This document shows positions 34,501-45,800 of a stretch of 64,000 nucleotides of DNA, in pieces (within the stretch, counting starts at the first letter, position 1; each line of letters starts with the position of its first letter). Under the pieces are notes generated by a model. That model searched no databases, had not been told where the DNA came from, and saw only the letters and a program-made list of their open reading frames with translations. Origin of the DNA: Novosphingobium sp. FSW06-99 (lineage in GTDB: Bacteria > Pseudomonadota > Alphaproteobacteria > Sphingomonadales > Sphingomonadaceae). The position numbers and the translations under genes were made by a program. Location of the stretch: positions 1 through 64,000 of the forward strand of contig NZ_KQ954251.1 in NCBI RefSeq assembly GCF_001519065.1, written 5' to 3'.

Positions 34501-34994
34501 ACCGCTTGCTCGAACGCCTGCCCGATGTGCCGTTGGCGGCGCGCGCGGATACCGCGACGCAGTGGCTGGCGCGCATGGCGGGCGACTGGAGCGGCGATGA
34601 TCGCGATGCGCTGGTGCGCGCGGCGCTCGCGGTGCTCGATGCGCCCGAATGGTCGGCGGTGTTCGGGCCTGGTTCGCTGGCCGAAGTGCCGATTGCCGCG
34701 CTGGTCGGCCCGCGCCTGATCAGCGGCACGATCGATCGCCTGCTGATCAGCGCCGATGCGGTGCGGATTGTCGATTTCAAGACCGATCGCCGCCCGCCCG
34801 CGGCGATCGCCGACATTCCGGGGGCCTATCTGCGGCAGATGGCGGCCTATGTCGCGGCGCTGCGGGTGATTCATCCAGGACGGCGGGTCGAGGCGGCGTT
34901 GCTCTATACTGCGATCCCGCGCCTCTATGCCTTGCCCGAGGCCATGCTCCCCATGCAAAAGCTGGGCCTTGGCGATGCAGAGGAAACCTTTTGA
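31518..34994 (+). CDS. addA: Double-strand break repair helicase-nuclease AddA
   Basis: The 1158-residue UvrD/RecB-like helicase carries Walker A ASAGTGKTQVLTSRVLRLL (about 37-55), motif Ia CLTFTKAGAAEMATRI, and Walker B VLVDEAQDTNARQWD. It also has the motif V region MTVHGSKGLQAPIVILAD and motif VI LLYVAMTRAEEALFITG. The C-terminal PDDEXK nuclease is seen as TLLHRLLERLP and IVDFKTDRRPP. With AddB it forms the RecBCD-like complex of alphaproteobacteria. It starts in the addB stop (ATGA). Confidence 0.96.
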   Translation: MSAVASLAQQVHRLENNQMAAVAPDRSVWLSASAGTGKTQVLTSRVLRLLLEPGVEPDQILCLTFTKAGAAEMATRIGEKLADWVRMEDTILATHLQAIGAPFDPATLARARSRFAAVLDCPGGGLRIGTIHAFAQWLLSAFPEEAGLRPGSRAMEDRDRDLLVRDVLVDLLVRAQDSGDSAFIDALGALSVRMGEGDLTRFLLRCAAATEVWTGPGAWQSPLRPRINRLIGLPADADHGLLADCFADARFPVAALGRCVDALREWGTKTADGMIAPIAAWLAADAPVRATTVAALTRALFNAEGEAKYRKNLEKIDPTYTDHAATVSEALHEAAELGRALALVDLAEPALAIGRRFALAWDEAKTREGFIDFDDQIRAAAALLTERAPADWIRFKLDRRFDHVLVDEAQDTNARQWDIVLDGVTGDFRSGEGQARERPAPRTLFVVGDYKQAIFGFQGTSPREFEAARRRVARELDALAQAANDPALDLLDLGLGRSFRSAQPILSFVDAAMATIGSDRFGLPAPPEPHVGHAIAGQVCLWQPVGLAVEADEDDLPDPGGEETWLSGPDRELAGRIARQVRQWLDQGYGLGKGRVRRATPGDVMVLVRKRGALAALIVARLHAEGVPVAGVDRLRLGAPLAVKDLIAALQFCVQPGDDLNLAGLLVSPLLGWSQEDLLAHGYRRAGMRLWDHLRETEGPVTHATMARLRDLLARADFVSPAALLNWILVGPWQGRKALLARLGEEAGDPIDELVNAAMAHASSHVPGLAGFIHWFAAGDGDVKREAGGQSDLVRVMTVHGSKGLQAPIVILADATADPGKALASPVTLDDGAGRSVPLPPLRKDEKPARVREAELAAQKADREEHWRLLYVAMTRAEEALFITGALGPRDKGEVPEESWFGALSQVPGATEQADPIWQRCRTFGVAAAVPPVDAAAARAPAIVLPDDLLVPVGPEPRPPRPLAPSALGEDAAPAPPTRPGPGARQAMRRGTLLHRLLERLPDVPLAARADTATQWLARMAGDWSGDDRDALVRAALAVLDAPEWSAVFGPGSLAEVPIAALVGPRLISGTIDRLLISADAVRIVDFKTDRRPPAAIADIPGAYLRQMAAYVAALRVIHPGRRVEAALLYTAIPRLYALPEAMLPMQKLGLGDAEETF

Positions 34995-35062
34995 GCACTG
35001 CCGGTTGCAAGCGCCGCCCGCGTGCCTAGATTGGGTACAACTTTCTTTCGGAGTTTTTGATC

Positions 35063-35383
35063 ATGCCCACCAAAGCCGTAACCGACGCCAGCTTTGCCGA
35101 AGACGTGCTCGGCGCAGGCAAGCCCGTGCTGGTCGATTTCTGGGCCGACTGGTGCGGCCCGTGCAAGATGATTGCCCCCGCGCTTGAGGAAATTGCCGAG
35201 GAACTGGCCGACCGGGTCGAAATCGTCAAAATGGACATCATGGAAAACACCAAAGTGCCCGGCGATATCGGCGTGCAGTCGATCCCGCTGCTGGTGCTGT
35301 TCAAGGATGGCAAGGCCGTCGCGCAAAAGCTGGGCGCCGCGCCCAAGAGCCAGCTCAAGGGCTGGCTGGAAAGCGCACTCTGA
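35063..35383 (+). CDS. trxA: Thioredoxin
   Basis: The 106-residue thioredoxin has the active site FWADWCGPCKMIAP at about 27-40 and the cis-Pro loop GVQSIPLLVLFKDG. It reduces protein disulfides using thioredoxin reductase. The start at 35063 is preceded by CGGAG and spaced T-rich bases. It is the last gene of the divL-addA block, with its own 68-bp upstream gap and a terminator behind it. Confidence 0.97.
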   Translation: MPTKAVTDASFAEDVLGAGKPVLVDFWADWCGPCKMIAPALEEIAEELADRVEIVKMDIMENTKVPGDIGVQSIPLLVLFKDGKAVAQKLGAAPKSQLKGWLESAL

Positions 35384-35387
35384 CCTG

Positions 35388-35411
35388 ATCCTCCCTGACA
35401 ACGGGGAGGAT
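35388..35411. terminator. Terminator hairpin after trxA
   Basis: Arms ATCCTCCC and GGGAGGAT pair perfectly across an 8-base loop, followed by TT. It lies between the stop codons of trxA and the convergent IMPase gene and can serve both. Confidence 0.7.
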
Positions 35412-36215
35412 TTACATCCCCGCCAGCCGTTCTGCCATCTGGTCAAACAGGGCAGGGCTGGCGGCGGCGATCAGGCCAGGTTGCAGGTGGCGGTCGACGC
35501 GATAGGCGCTGCCGTCTGGGCGCGCGGCGCGCCCGCCTGCCTCGTTGACGAACAGCACGCCGGCCGCGTGATCCCACGCCAGCGTGCGTTCGAAAATCGA
35601 TACGTCGTTGATGCCCAGCACGATGCGCGGATACTGTTCCGCCGCGCAGCGCGGGATATCGACCAGCGTGTAATGCGGCGCGACGCGCTCTTTCAGCACC
35701 GCGCGCCGGTCGGGATCGGCAAACACCAGCGAAATGGCTGCCACCGGGGGCTCCTGGCCCGTGCTGCGCGCGGTCACGCGCTCGCCATCGACCCAGGCCC
35801 CGGCGCCGCGATGCGCGCTGCACAGCCGTCCGCTCAGCACGTCATAGATCCAGCCCGCCACCATTTCGCCATGTTCGGCCAACGCAATCAGGATGCCGAA
35901 CGGCGGGCGCCCGGCGGCAAAATTGTTGGTGCCGTCGATCGGATCGATGATCCAGCACAGGCTGTCGCCCAACCGGTCGAGCACGGCGGGATCGGCACTC
36001 GCCGCTTCCTCGCCGACAATCGCCGCCTCGGGCATCAGCCGGGCCAGCGCCTCGCTCAACAGGGCTTCGGCATCGGTGTCGGCCACGGTCACCACATCAT
36101 CGACCGCCTTGTTGGCGATCTGCCCGGCGGTCAGGTGCTGATATCGCGGCAGGATCGCGGTCTGCGCGACGCGCGCCATCAGCGCGGCGATTTCAGTGTC
36201 GAGCGTTCGGGTCAT
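35412..36215 (-). CDS. Inositol-monophosphatase-family phosphatase
   Basis: The 267-residue enzyme has the IMPase metal sites: VGEEAAS (about 67-73), IDPIDGTNNF (about 89-98) and LAWDHAAGVLFVNEAGG (about 211-227). This Mg2+/Li+-sensitive family includes inositol monophosphatase, HisN-type histidinol phosphatase and CysQ; sequence does not separate them here. It is the last gene of an argJ-GST-IMPase run on the minus strand, with a 7-bp gap to GST. An arginine-gene partner makes a biosynthetic phosphatase role such as histidinol phosphatase possible, but this is inference. Confidence 0.9.
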   Translation of the reverse strand: MTRTLDTEIAALMARVAQTAILPRYQHLTAGQIANKAVDDVVTVADTDAEALLSEALARLMPEAAIVGEEAASADPAVLDRLGDSLCWIIDPIDGTNNFAAGRPPFGILIALAEHGEMVAGWIYDVLSGRLCSAHRGAGAWVDGERVTARSTGQEPPVAAISLVFADPDRRAVLKERVAPHYTLVDIPRCAAEQYPRIVLGINDVSIFERTLAWDHAAGVLFVNEAGGRAARPDGSAYRVDRHLQPGLIAAASPALFDQMAERLAGM

Positions 36216-36222
36216 CGCGGCC

Positions 36223-36840
36223 TCAGGTCAGGGGGATCATCACCGTGCTGGCATAGCCCGGTCGTTCGGTCAGGCCCGCATACCAGTCTTCGAGGTTTGG
36301 CAGCGAAGGGCGGTCCAGCGGCAATGCAAAGAACGTGTGTGCATAGACGCCCATGGGAATATCGGCGAGGCCAAAGCGGTCGCCCGACAGGAACGGGCGT
36401 TGCGCCAGTTCCGCATCGAGGATGCGGGCAAGCCGGACGGTCGCCGCCCGCGATTCAACGACATCGGCATCGGCGGCGGTCTTGCCCTGGCGGATCAACC
36501 CGAGAAACGCCCCGCGCTGGAGATCGGCAAAATCGAAGTGCCAGTCCATCCACTTTTCCGCCTGGGCCCGCGCGCATATGTCGCCATGCCGCCAGTCAGG
36601 GGCATGGGCATCGGCCAGATAGCGCAGGATCGTGTTGGATTCCCACAGCGCAAACCCGCCGGGCACGCTGTCATCCTCGATCATCGGCACCAGCAGGTTG
36701 GGATTTTTCGACCGGAAATTGTCCGAAAAGCCGAACGCGCCGCCCATATCGATGCGGCGGTGCGCCACGCCCATTTCGATCGCCGCCCAGGCGACTTTCT
36801 TGACGTTGTGCGAATTGAGGCGGCCCCAGATCGTGATCAT
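36223..36840 (-). CDS. Glutathione S-transferase family protein
   Basis: The 205-residue protein has an N-terminal thioredoxin-like domain (ITIWGRLNSHNVKKVAWAA, NPNLLVPMIEDD, ALWESNTILRYLA) and a helical C-terminal domain ending FLSGDRFGLADIPMGVYAHTFF, the usual GST N-capping/hydrophobic staple region. It probably conjugates or reduces electrophiles with glutathione; substrate unknown. The ATG at 36840 overlaps the argJ stop by 4 bp, which fixes the start and implies co-expression with argJ. Confidence 0.92.
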   Translation of the reverse strand: MITIWGRLNSHNVKKVAWAAIEMGVAHRRIDMGGAFGFSDNFRSKNPNLLVPMIEDDSVPGGFALWESNTILRYLADAHAPDWRHGDICARAQAEKWMDWHFDFADLQRGAFLGLIRQGKTAADADVVESRAATVRLARILDAELAQRPFLSGDRFGLADIPMGVYAHTFFALPLDRPSLPNLEDWYAGLTERPGYASTVMIPLT

Positions 36841-38063
36841 GACCGGTAATCCGCGTTGATGGCGATATAGCCGTGCGTCAGATCGCACGTCCACACCGTC
36901 GCGCGGCCCTGGCCCAGCCCGATATCAACCTCGATCGAAATCTCGCGGCCCTTCAGATGCGCGGCCACCGGTGCTTCGTCATAGTCGGCCAGTGGCTGGC
37001 CCTCGCGCGCGGCCCAGGTGCCGCCAAAACCGATCGACAGGCGATCACGATCGGCTGGTTCGCCGGCCTTGCCCACCGCCATCACCACGCGGCCCCAATT
37101 GGCATCTTCTCCCGCGATGGCGGTTTTCACCAGGGGCGAATTGGCGATCGACAGTGCGATGGTGCGCGCGCTGTTATCGCTGACCGCGCCGCTGACGCTG
37201 ACCGCGATGAATTTCTGCGCACCTTCGCCATCGCGCACCACCAGATGGGAAAGTTCACGGCACACCGCTTCGAGCGCGGCGGTAAAGGCATCGGCGCCGG
37301 GTGAATGTTCGTCCTCGATGCGCGGGTTGCCCGCTTTGCCGGTGGCGAAGGCCAGCACGGTGTCGCTGGTCGAGGTGTCGCTGTCGACCGTGATGCACGA
37401 AAAGGTGCGCGTGTTGGCCGCCGACAGCGCTGATTGCAGGAACGCCGGGCTGACATCGGCATCGGTGAACACATAGCCGAGCATCGTTGCCATATCGGGC
37501 GCGATCATCCCCGATCCCTTGATGATCGCCGACAGCGTCACTTTGATCCCGCCGACCAGCGCGGTCGCGGTGGCGCCCTTGGCAAACGTGTCGGTCGTGC
37601 TGATCGTGCGCGCGGCCTGTTCCCAGGTGGCCAGTGGTGCGGCGAGCGCGGCGGTGATCCCGGCGCGTGCCTTGTCCTTGGGCAGCGGCACGCCGATTAC
37701 TCCGGTGGACGACACGAACACCTGATCGCGCGGCGCGCCCAGATGCGCGGCGACCTGGTCCATGATCGCCTCGACCGCCTCACGCCCGCGATAGCCGGTA
37801 AAGGCGTTGGAATTCCCCGCATTGACCACCAGCGCCCGGGCGTGGCCCTGGCCGACATTCTGCCGCCCGAGTTCAACCTCTGACGAACAGCAGATGTTGC
37901 GCGTGAACACGCCCGCCACCGAGGTGCCTTCATCGAGTTCCACATACGTCAGATCGGTGCGCCCCCAATCCTTGTACCCCGCACGCACGGTGTGCAGGCG
38001 CACCCCCGCGATCGGCGGCATGTCGGGAAAGGGCTGGGCGAGCGGAGAGATGGCGTCTGACAT
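36837..38063 (-). CDS. argJ: Bifunctional ornithine acetyltransferase/N-acetylglutamate synthase
   Basis: The 408-residue enzyme transfers acetyl from acetylornithine to glutamate in the cyclic arginine pathway. Recognisable are VVNAGNSNAFTG, VSSTGVIGVPLP, and the autoproteolysis site KGSGMIAPDMATMLGYVFTD, where cleavage before Thr yields the two subunits. The C-terminal GEDANWGRVVMAVGKAG and the closing HGYIAINADYRS also match. The open frame runs far upstream, but the ATG at 38063 gives the family-length N-terminus. It is the first gene of the argJ-GST-IMPase operon. Confidence 0.96.
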   Translation of the reverse strand: MSDAISPLAQPFPDMPPIAGVRLHTVRAGYKDWGRTDLTYVELDEGTSVAGVFTRNICCSSEVELGRQNVGQGHARALVVNAGNSNAFTGYRGREAVEAIMDQVAAHLGAPRDQVFVSSTGVIGVPLPKDKARAGITAALAAPLATWEQAARTISTTDTFAKGATATALVGGIKVTLSAIIKGSGMIAPDMATMLGYVFTDADVSPAFLQSALSAANTRTFSCITVDSDTSTSDTVLAFATGKAGNPRIEDEHSPGADAFTAALEAVCRELSHLVVRDGEGAQKFIAVSVSGAVSDNSARTIALSIANSPLVKTAIAGEDANWGRVVMAVGKAGEPADRDRLSIGFGGTWAAREGQPLADYDEAPVAAHLKGREISIEVDIGLGQGRATVWTCDLTHGYIAINADYRS

Positions 38064-38193
38064 GGCATGTGCCCTAGACGATTGCGGTTTCATGCGGGAG
38101 ACGGTTTTTTCATGGGCCGGGTCTTGCAACGAGGGCGGGGCGAGGCGCTTTGGCCATGGACCATTAAGCAAATTGGTACTATCTGCGACGGCA

Positions 38194-38454
38194 ATGCGTT
38201 TCCTGCTGGTTCTTCTTGCCATGTTGTCGGGCCTTTCGCTGGCCGATGTCGCCCATGCGGCGTCGCCTGCCGAAGTGGTCGGGCGCGCTGATCTTGCGGT
38301 GGCCGAAATGGCCCCGGCCAGTATCGCCTGCCCGGTGCGGGCGCGGATGGCGCGCGCGGCGGTGCGCATCGACATGTCGCGGCCACAGGCGCCCGATGAT
38401 GCCGGGTTTGCCCGGTCTTGCGGCGTGACTATCGCCGACCGGCCGCACGAATAG
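38194..38454 (+). CDS. Small secreted protein, unknown
   Basis: The 86-residue product has a clean signal peptide ([20 protein letters not shown], cleavage near AHA-AS). The mature part of about 60 residues has two Cys (IACPV and RSCGV) that could form a disulfide. No family is recognised. Support for a real gene comes from a strong intrinsic terminator six bases after the stop codon and its position in the argJ-secA divergent gap. No good ribosome-binding site is seen. Confidence 0.6.
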   Translation: MRFLLVLLAMLSGLSLADVAHAASPAEVVGRADLAVAEMAPASIACPVRARMARAAVRIDMSRPQAPDDAGFARSCGVTIADRPHE

Positions 38455-38460
38455 CGCGCC

Positions 38461-38485
38461 GGGCGCGCATCTGCGCGCCCCTTTT
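38461..38485 (+). terminator. Intrinsic terminator before secA
   Basis: A 9-bp perfect stem (GGGCGCGCA / TGCGCGCCC) with a 2-base loop is followed by CTTTTT. It ends the small secreted-protein transcript and isolates it from secA. Confidence 0.85.
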
Positions 38486-38564
38486 TCAGATCGCAGTTTT
38501 CAGCGCCGCGCGGCCCTTCGCGCGCCTGTTTCGCCAATCACAGTTTTGCGGGGAACCATCGTTT

Positions 38565-41309
<2,745 letters not shown>

Positions 41310-41316
41310 TCCAACA

Positions 41317-41340
41317 GCGCCCCGGAGCGATCCGGGGCGC
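41317..41340. terminator. Terminator hairpin between secA and the efflux operon
   Basis: A perfect 10-bp inverted repeat (GCGCCCCGGA / TCCGGGGCGC) with a GCGA loop sits between the convergent stop codons of secA and the outer-membrane factor. It lacks a long T-run but is very stable. Confidence 0.65.
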
Positions 41341-41347
41341 GCCGTAA

Positions 41348-42826
41348 TCAGTTGGGTCCGCCAGGCGCCTTGGCCGGGGACAAGTGGCGGGCATTGTGCA
41401 ACTGGTCGGCAGACCAGCCGCCGCCCAGATTGCCGATCAGCGAAACCGAGGCGACCAGACGGCTCTGCTGCACGCTGAGCGCGGTCTGCCGGGTGGCGAT
41501 TTCGGTCAGCGCGGCATCGGCGACGGCAGTATAGTCGACTGTGCCGATCTGGTATTCGCTATGCGCCACGTCGCTGGCATGCGCGGCGCTGCCGATGGCC
41601 TTGTCGAGCACACCGGCCTGATCGGACAGCACGCGCAGGCTGACCAGATTGTCTTCAACGCCCTGGAACGCGCTGAGCACAGTGCCGCGATAATTGGCGA
41701 CCGCCGCGTCATAGGCGGCACGGGCCTGCGCCACCGCCGATTTGCGCGCGCCGAAATCGATCAGCGTTTCCGACGCGCTGGCGCCGACCGACCAGATCGA
41801 GGTGGCAGCCTTGAACAACTGGCTGACCGCCGAGGCGCCCGAGCCGATGGCGCCGGTCAACGAAATGTCGGGATAATACGCCGCAACCGCCACGCCGATC
41901 AGCGCGTTTTGCGCCGCCATCGTGCGTTCGGCGGCGGCAATGTCGGGGCGCCGCTGCAACAGCGCCGAGGGCACGCCAACCGGTACGGCGGGCAGGCTGG
42001 GCAGGCTGGTGCTGTGCGGAATGTCGATGTCTTCGGGGTTCTTGCCCACCAGCACCGCGATGGCGTGTACATATTGCGCGCGCGCGATCCCGGCGTTGAG
42101 CAGGTTCGATTGCGCGGTCTGGAGCTGGGTGCGGGCATTGGCCTCGTCGAGCGGGCTATAGAGCTTGTATCCGGTCTGCACCGAACTGGCGACGACCTTG
42201 AGATAGTCGTCATAGGCCGCGACGGTCTGCTTGAGCAGGTCGATATTGGCATCGGCCACGCGCAGGTTGATCACCGTGGTGGCCAGCGTCACTTGCGCCG
42301 ACAATGTGGCATTGGCCAGCGTCGCTTCGCTCGATTGCGCGCTGGCGACATCGGATTCGATCTGCCGGCGCACTTTGCCCCAGATATCAGGCGACCAACT
42401 GGCGTTGCCCTCCACCGAAAACTGGTTGCCGACCGAAGCCACCGGACCCTTGGCGGTGCTGGCCGATGTGCGTGCGCGGGTGGCCGAGGCCGTGGCGCCC
42501 AGCGTGGGGAACAGCGTCGCGTTGGCTTCGCCGACAATCGCCAGTGCCTGCTGATAATTGGCATAGTCGGCGCGCACGGTCTGGTTGGCGACGCGCACCT
42601 GGGGTTCAAGCTGATCGATCAGCGGGTCGCCCAGCGCGGTCCACCAGTCGCCCTTGGGCAGGCTGTCGGCAGGTGTCGCCTGCATCCAGCCGGCCACTTC
42701 GTGAAATTGCGGCGCCGGCGCTTCGGCGGGGGCAGGGCGGTGATAATTGGGCCCGACAGTGCACCCGGCCAGCGCGGTACCAAGGGTGAGCATCAGGGTG
42801 AGGCGGCGCATTGTATGTCCTGTCAT
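41348..42826 (-). CDS. RND efflux outer-membrane factor lipoprotein (NodT/OprM family)
   Basis: The 492-residue protein has a lipoprotein signal ending in the lipobox LAGC (Cys about 22) followed by TVGPNYHRPAP, the standard NodT-type start. The internal duplicated OEP domains have long coiled-coil helices (around ATLANATLSAQVTLATTVIN and LTEIATRQTALSVQQSRL) and the motif RRPDIAAAERTMAAQNA. It forms the trimeric outer-membrane channel for the tripartite pump encoded just upstream. It overlaps the second RND gene by 4 bp. It is the last gene of the four-gene operon. Confidence 0.94.
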   Translation of the reverse strand: MTGHTMRRLTLMLTLGTALAGCTVGPNYHRPAPAEAPAPQFHEVAGWMQATPADSLPKGDWWTALGDPLIDQLEPQVRVANQTVRADYANYQQALAIVGEANATLFPTLGATASATRARTSASTAKGPVASVGNQFSVEGNASWSPDIWGKVRRQIESDVASAQSSEATLANATLSAQVTLATTVINLRVADANIDLLKQTVAAYDDYLKVVASSVQTGYKLYSPLDEANARTQLQTAQSNLLNAGIARAQYVHAIAVLVGKNPEDIDIPHSTSLPSLPAVPVGVPSALLQRRPDIAAAERTMAAQNALIGVAVAAYYPDISLTGAIGSGASAVSQLFKAATSIWSVGASASETLIDFGARKSAVAQARAAYDAAVANYRGTVLSAFQGVEDNLVSLRVLSDQAGVLDKAIGSAAHASDVAHSEYQIGTVDYTAVADAALTEIATRQTALSVQQSRLVASVSLIGNLGGGWSADQLHNARHLSPAKAPGGPN

Positions 42827-45800
42827 GAGCTGACATCCGGATTTGCCGACTGGGTCCGCCAGGAAAACCGGGCGGTCGCGCGGCGCACCCTTGCGCCCAG
42901 ACGGTCGAGATAAACATAGATTACCGGGGTGGTGTAAAGCGTGAAGAACTGGCTGATCAGCAGGCCGCCCATCACCGTCACGCCCAGCGGTTGACGCAGC
43001 GAGGCACCCTGGCCAAAGCCGATCGCCAGTGGCACGGCGCCCAGCACTGCCGCGGCAGAGGTCATCATGATCGGCCGCAGACGCAGCACTGCGGCTTCGA
43101 AAATGGCGTGCTTGGCATCGACACCTTCGTTCTTCTGGCGATTGATGGCCACATCGATCATCATGATCGCGTTCTTTTTCACGATCCCGATCAGCAGGAA
43201 TATGCCGATCAGCGCGATCATCGAGAACGGCACGCCGAACACCATCAGCGCCAACACCGCGCCGACCCCGGCCGAAGGCAGGGTGGACAGGATGGTCAGC
43301 GGGTGGATGGTGTTTTCATAAAGGATGCCCAGCACGATATAGATCGCAAACAGCGCGCCCAGGATCAGCAGCGGGATCGTCATCAGCGATTGCTGGAACA
43401 GTTGTGCCGAACCTTGCGCCCCGCCAATGATCGACGGCGGCGTGCCGATATCGGCCATCGCCTTCTTGATGGTGTCCTGGGCGACGCCCATCGACCCGCC
43501 GGGGGGCAGGTTGAACGAGATCGTCGCCGCGACCAGGCCGCTCTGGTGGTTGACCTGGATCGGCGTGTTGCCATTGGTCCATTGGGACATCGCCGTCAGC
43601 GGCACCATCGTTTCGGCCGCGGTGCTGTCGGCGCTGCCGGTCGAGGTGCCGCCCCGGCTGTTCGAGATGGCGTTGGTCAGCGCATTGGCCTGGGCGTTGG
43701 AATTGAGCGAGCTGGCCCCGGTTGACGCCGACTGCGCCGCCACCGCGCGGTATGCTGACGTGCCCGAAACGGTGCCGCCGGGCATCTGCGTCTGCGCCGT
43801 GCCGCTGGCCACGCCTGCCGCCGTGCTGGCAAAGATGCGGTTCAGCTCGCTGGGATACTGGGTGTATTGCGGGGCGATTTCCATCACCACGAAATACTGG
43901 TTGTTGGGGTTGTAGACGGTCGAAACGGTCCGTTGGCCAAACGCGTCATAAATCACCGAATCGAGCTGGATCGGGGTGAACCCGAACCGCGAGGCGGTCT
44001 GCCGGTTGTAGTTGACGAAAGTCTGCAACCCGTTCTGTTGCATGTCGGTGTTGACGTCGGTGATCGCTTCGGGATGTTTGCGCAATTCGTCGAGCAGGCG
44101 CGGGATCAGCTTGTAGATCGCCTGCGGATCGTCGCCGCTCAGGGTATACTGGTATTCCGCTGCCGACTGGCGCCCGCCCAGGTGGAGGTCCTGCTGCGCC
44201 TGCATGAACAGCTTGGCCCCGGAAATCTTGTCCAGCTTTGGCTTCAGGCGTTCGGCGACAACCGCCGCGCTGACTTTGCGTTCGGCCAGCGGCTTGAGCG
44301 AGACGTAGACATTGGCGGTGTTGCCCGCCCGCCCGCCCGAGCCGGACCCGGCCGCGCCGGCCACTGCGGCCACTGCCGGATCGCTCTGCACGATCCTTTG
44401 CATTTCGCGCAGTTTTTCGGCCATCGCCGGGAACGAGATGTTCTGGTCGGCGATGATCTGGCCGAGCAACAGGCCATTGTCCTGCTCGGGGAAGAATGTC
44501 GCGGGCAGGAATTTGAACAGCACGCCGTTGAGCACGATCAACGCCAGCAGTGTCAGCACGGCCAGCCGCGAATGCCCCAGCACAGATGCCAGGGTGTGGC
44601 GATAGCCATTCTTGAAGCGTTGAAAGCCGTTTTCGGTGGCCGCGATCCAGCGCGCCTGTTTGCGGTTCGGATCGTGCGGACTCAGCAGATAGGCGCACAT
44701 GCACGGCGTGATGGTCAGCGAAATGACCATCGACAGCAGAATCGCGATCGACAGCGTAACCGCGAATTCGTGGAACAGCAGACCGACCACGCCGGGCATC
44801 AGCAGGATCGGGATGAACACCGCGATCAGCGACAGGCTCATCGACACGACGGTAAAGCTGACTTCCGCACTGCCGCGCAGCGCCGCCTCCATCGGCGACA
44901 TGCCATCGTCGAGATGGCGGACGATATTTTCCAGCACCACCACCGCGTCATCGACGACAAAGCCGGTGCCGATGGTCAGCGCCATCATCGACAGGTTGTC
45001 GATGTTGTAATGCATCAGATACATGCCGCCGAACGTGCCGACAATCGACAGCGGCAGCGCCACCGCCGGAACCAGCATCGCGCGGCCCGACTGCAGGAAC
45101 ACGAACACCACGCCGATCACCAGCACGACCGCGATGACCAGCGTGCGCTCGGTATCGCCGACGGCGGCGCGGATCGATTGCGAGCGGTCGTTGACCAGGC
45201 CGATGTGCGTGCCCGGCGGCAGGCTGGCCTCGACCTTGGGCAGGATCGCCTTGATCTGGTCGTTGGTGTGCACGACATTGGCGCCCGGGATCGGGTTGAC
45301 GATCACGATCACCGCCGGCTTGCCGTTGTACAGCCCCAGGTTGCGGATGTTTTCGCTCGAATCGACCACTTGCGCCAAGTCATGGAGATAGACCGGCGAC
45401 CCGTTGCGATAGGCGACCACCAGATTGACATAGTCGCTGGCATGCTTGGCCTGATCGTTCGACACGATTTCGAACCGCTGGCCGTTCTGGTCGATGCTGC
45501 CCTTGGCGCTGTTGGCGTTGGCGGCAGACACCGCGGCGCGCAGATCTTCCAGCCCGATGCCATAGGCGTTGAGCTTGTCGGGTTCGAGTTCGATGCGTAC
45601 CGATGGCAGCGCCGCGCCGCCCAGCGTGATCTGGCCGACCCCGCTGACTTGCGACAACTGCTGCTGCATGACGGTGCTGGCACTGTCATAGAGCTGGGTC
45701 TGGGTCAGCGTGTCCGAGGTCAGCGCCAGGATCATCACCGGGGCGTCCGACGGGTTGAACGTGCGGATCGTCGGGTTGCTGCGCAGCGTGCTCGGCAAGT

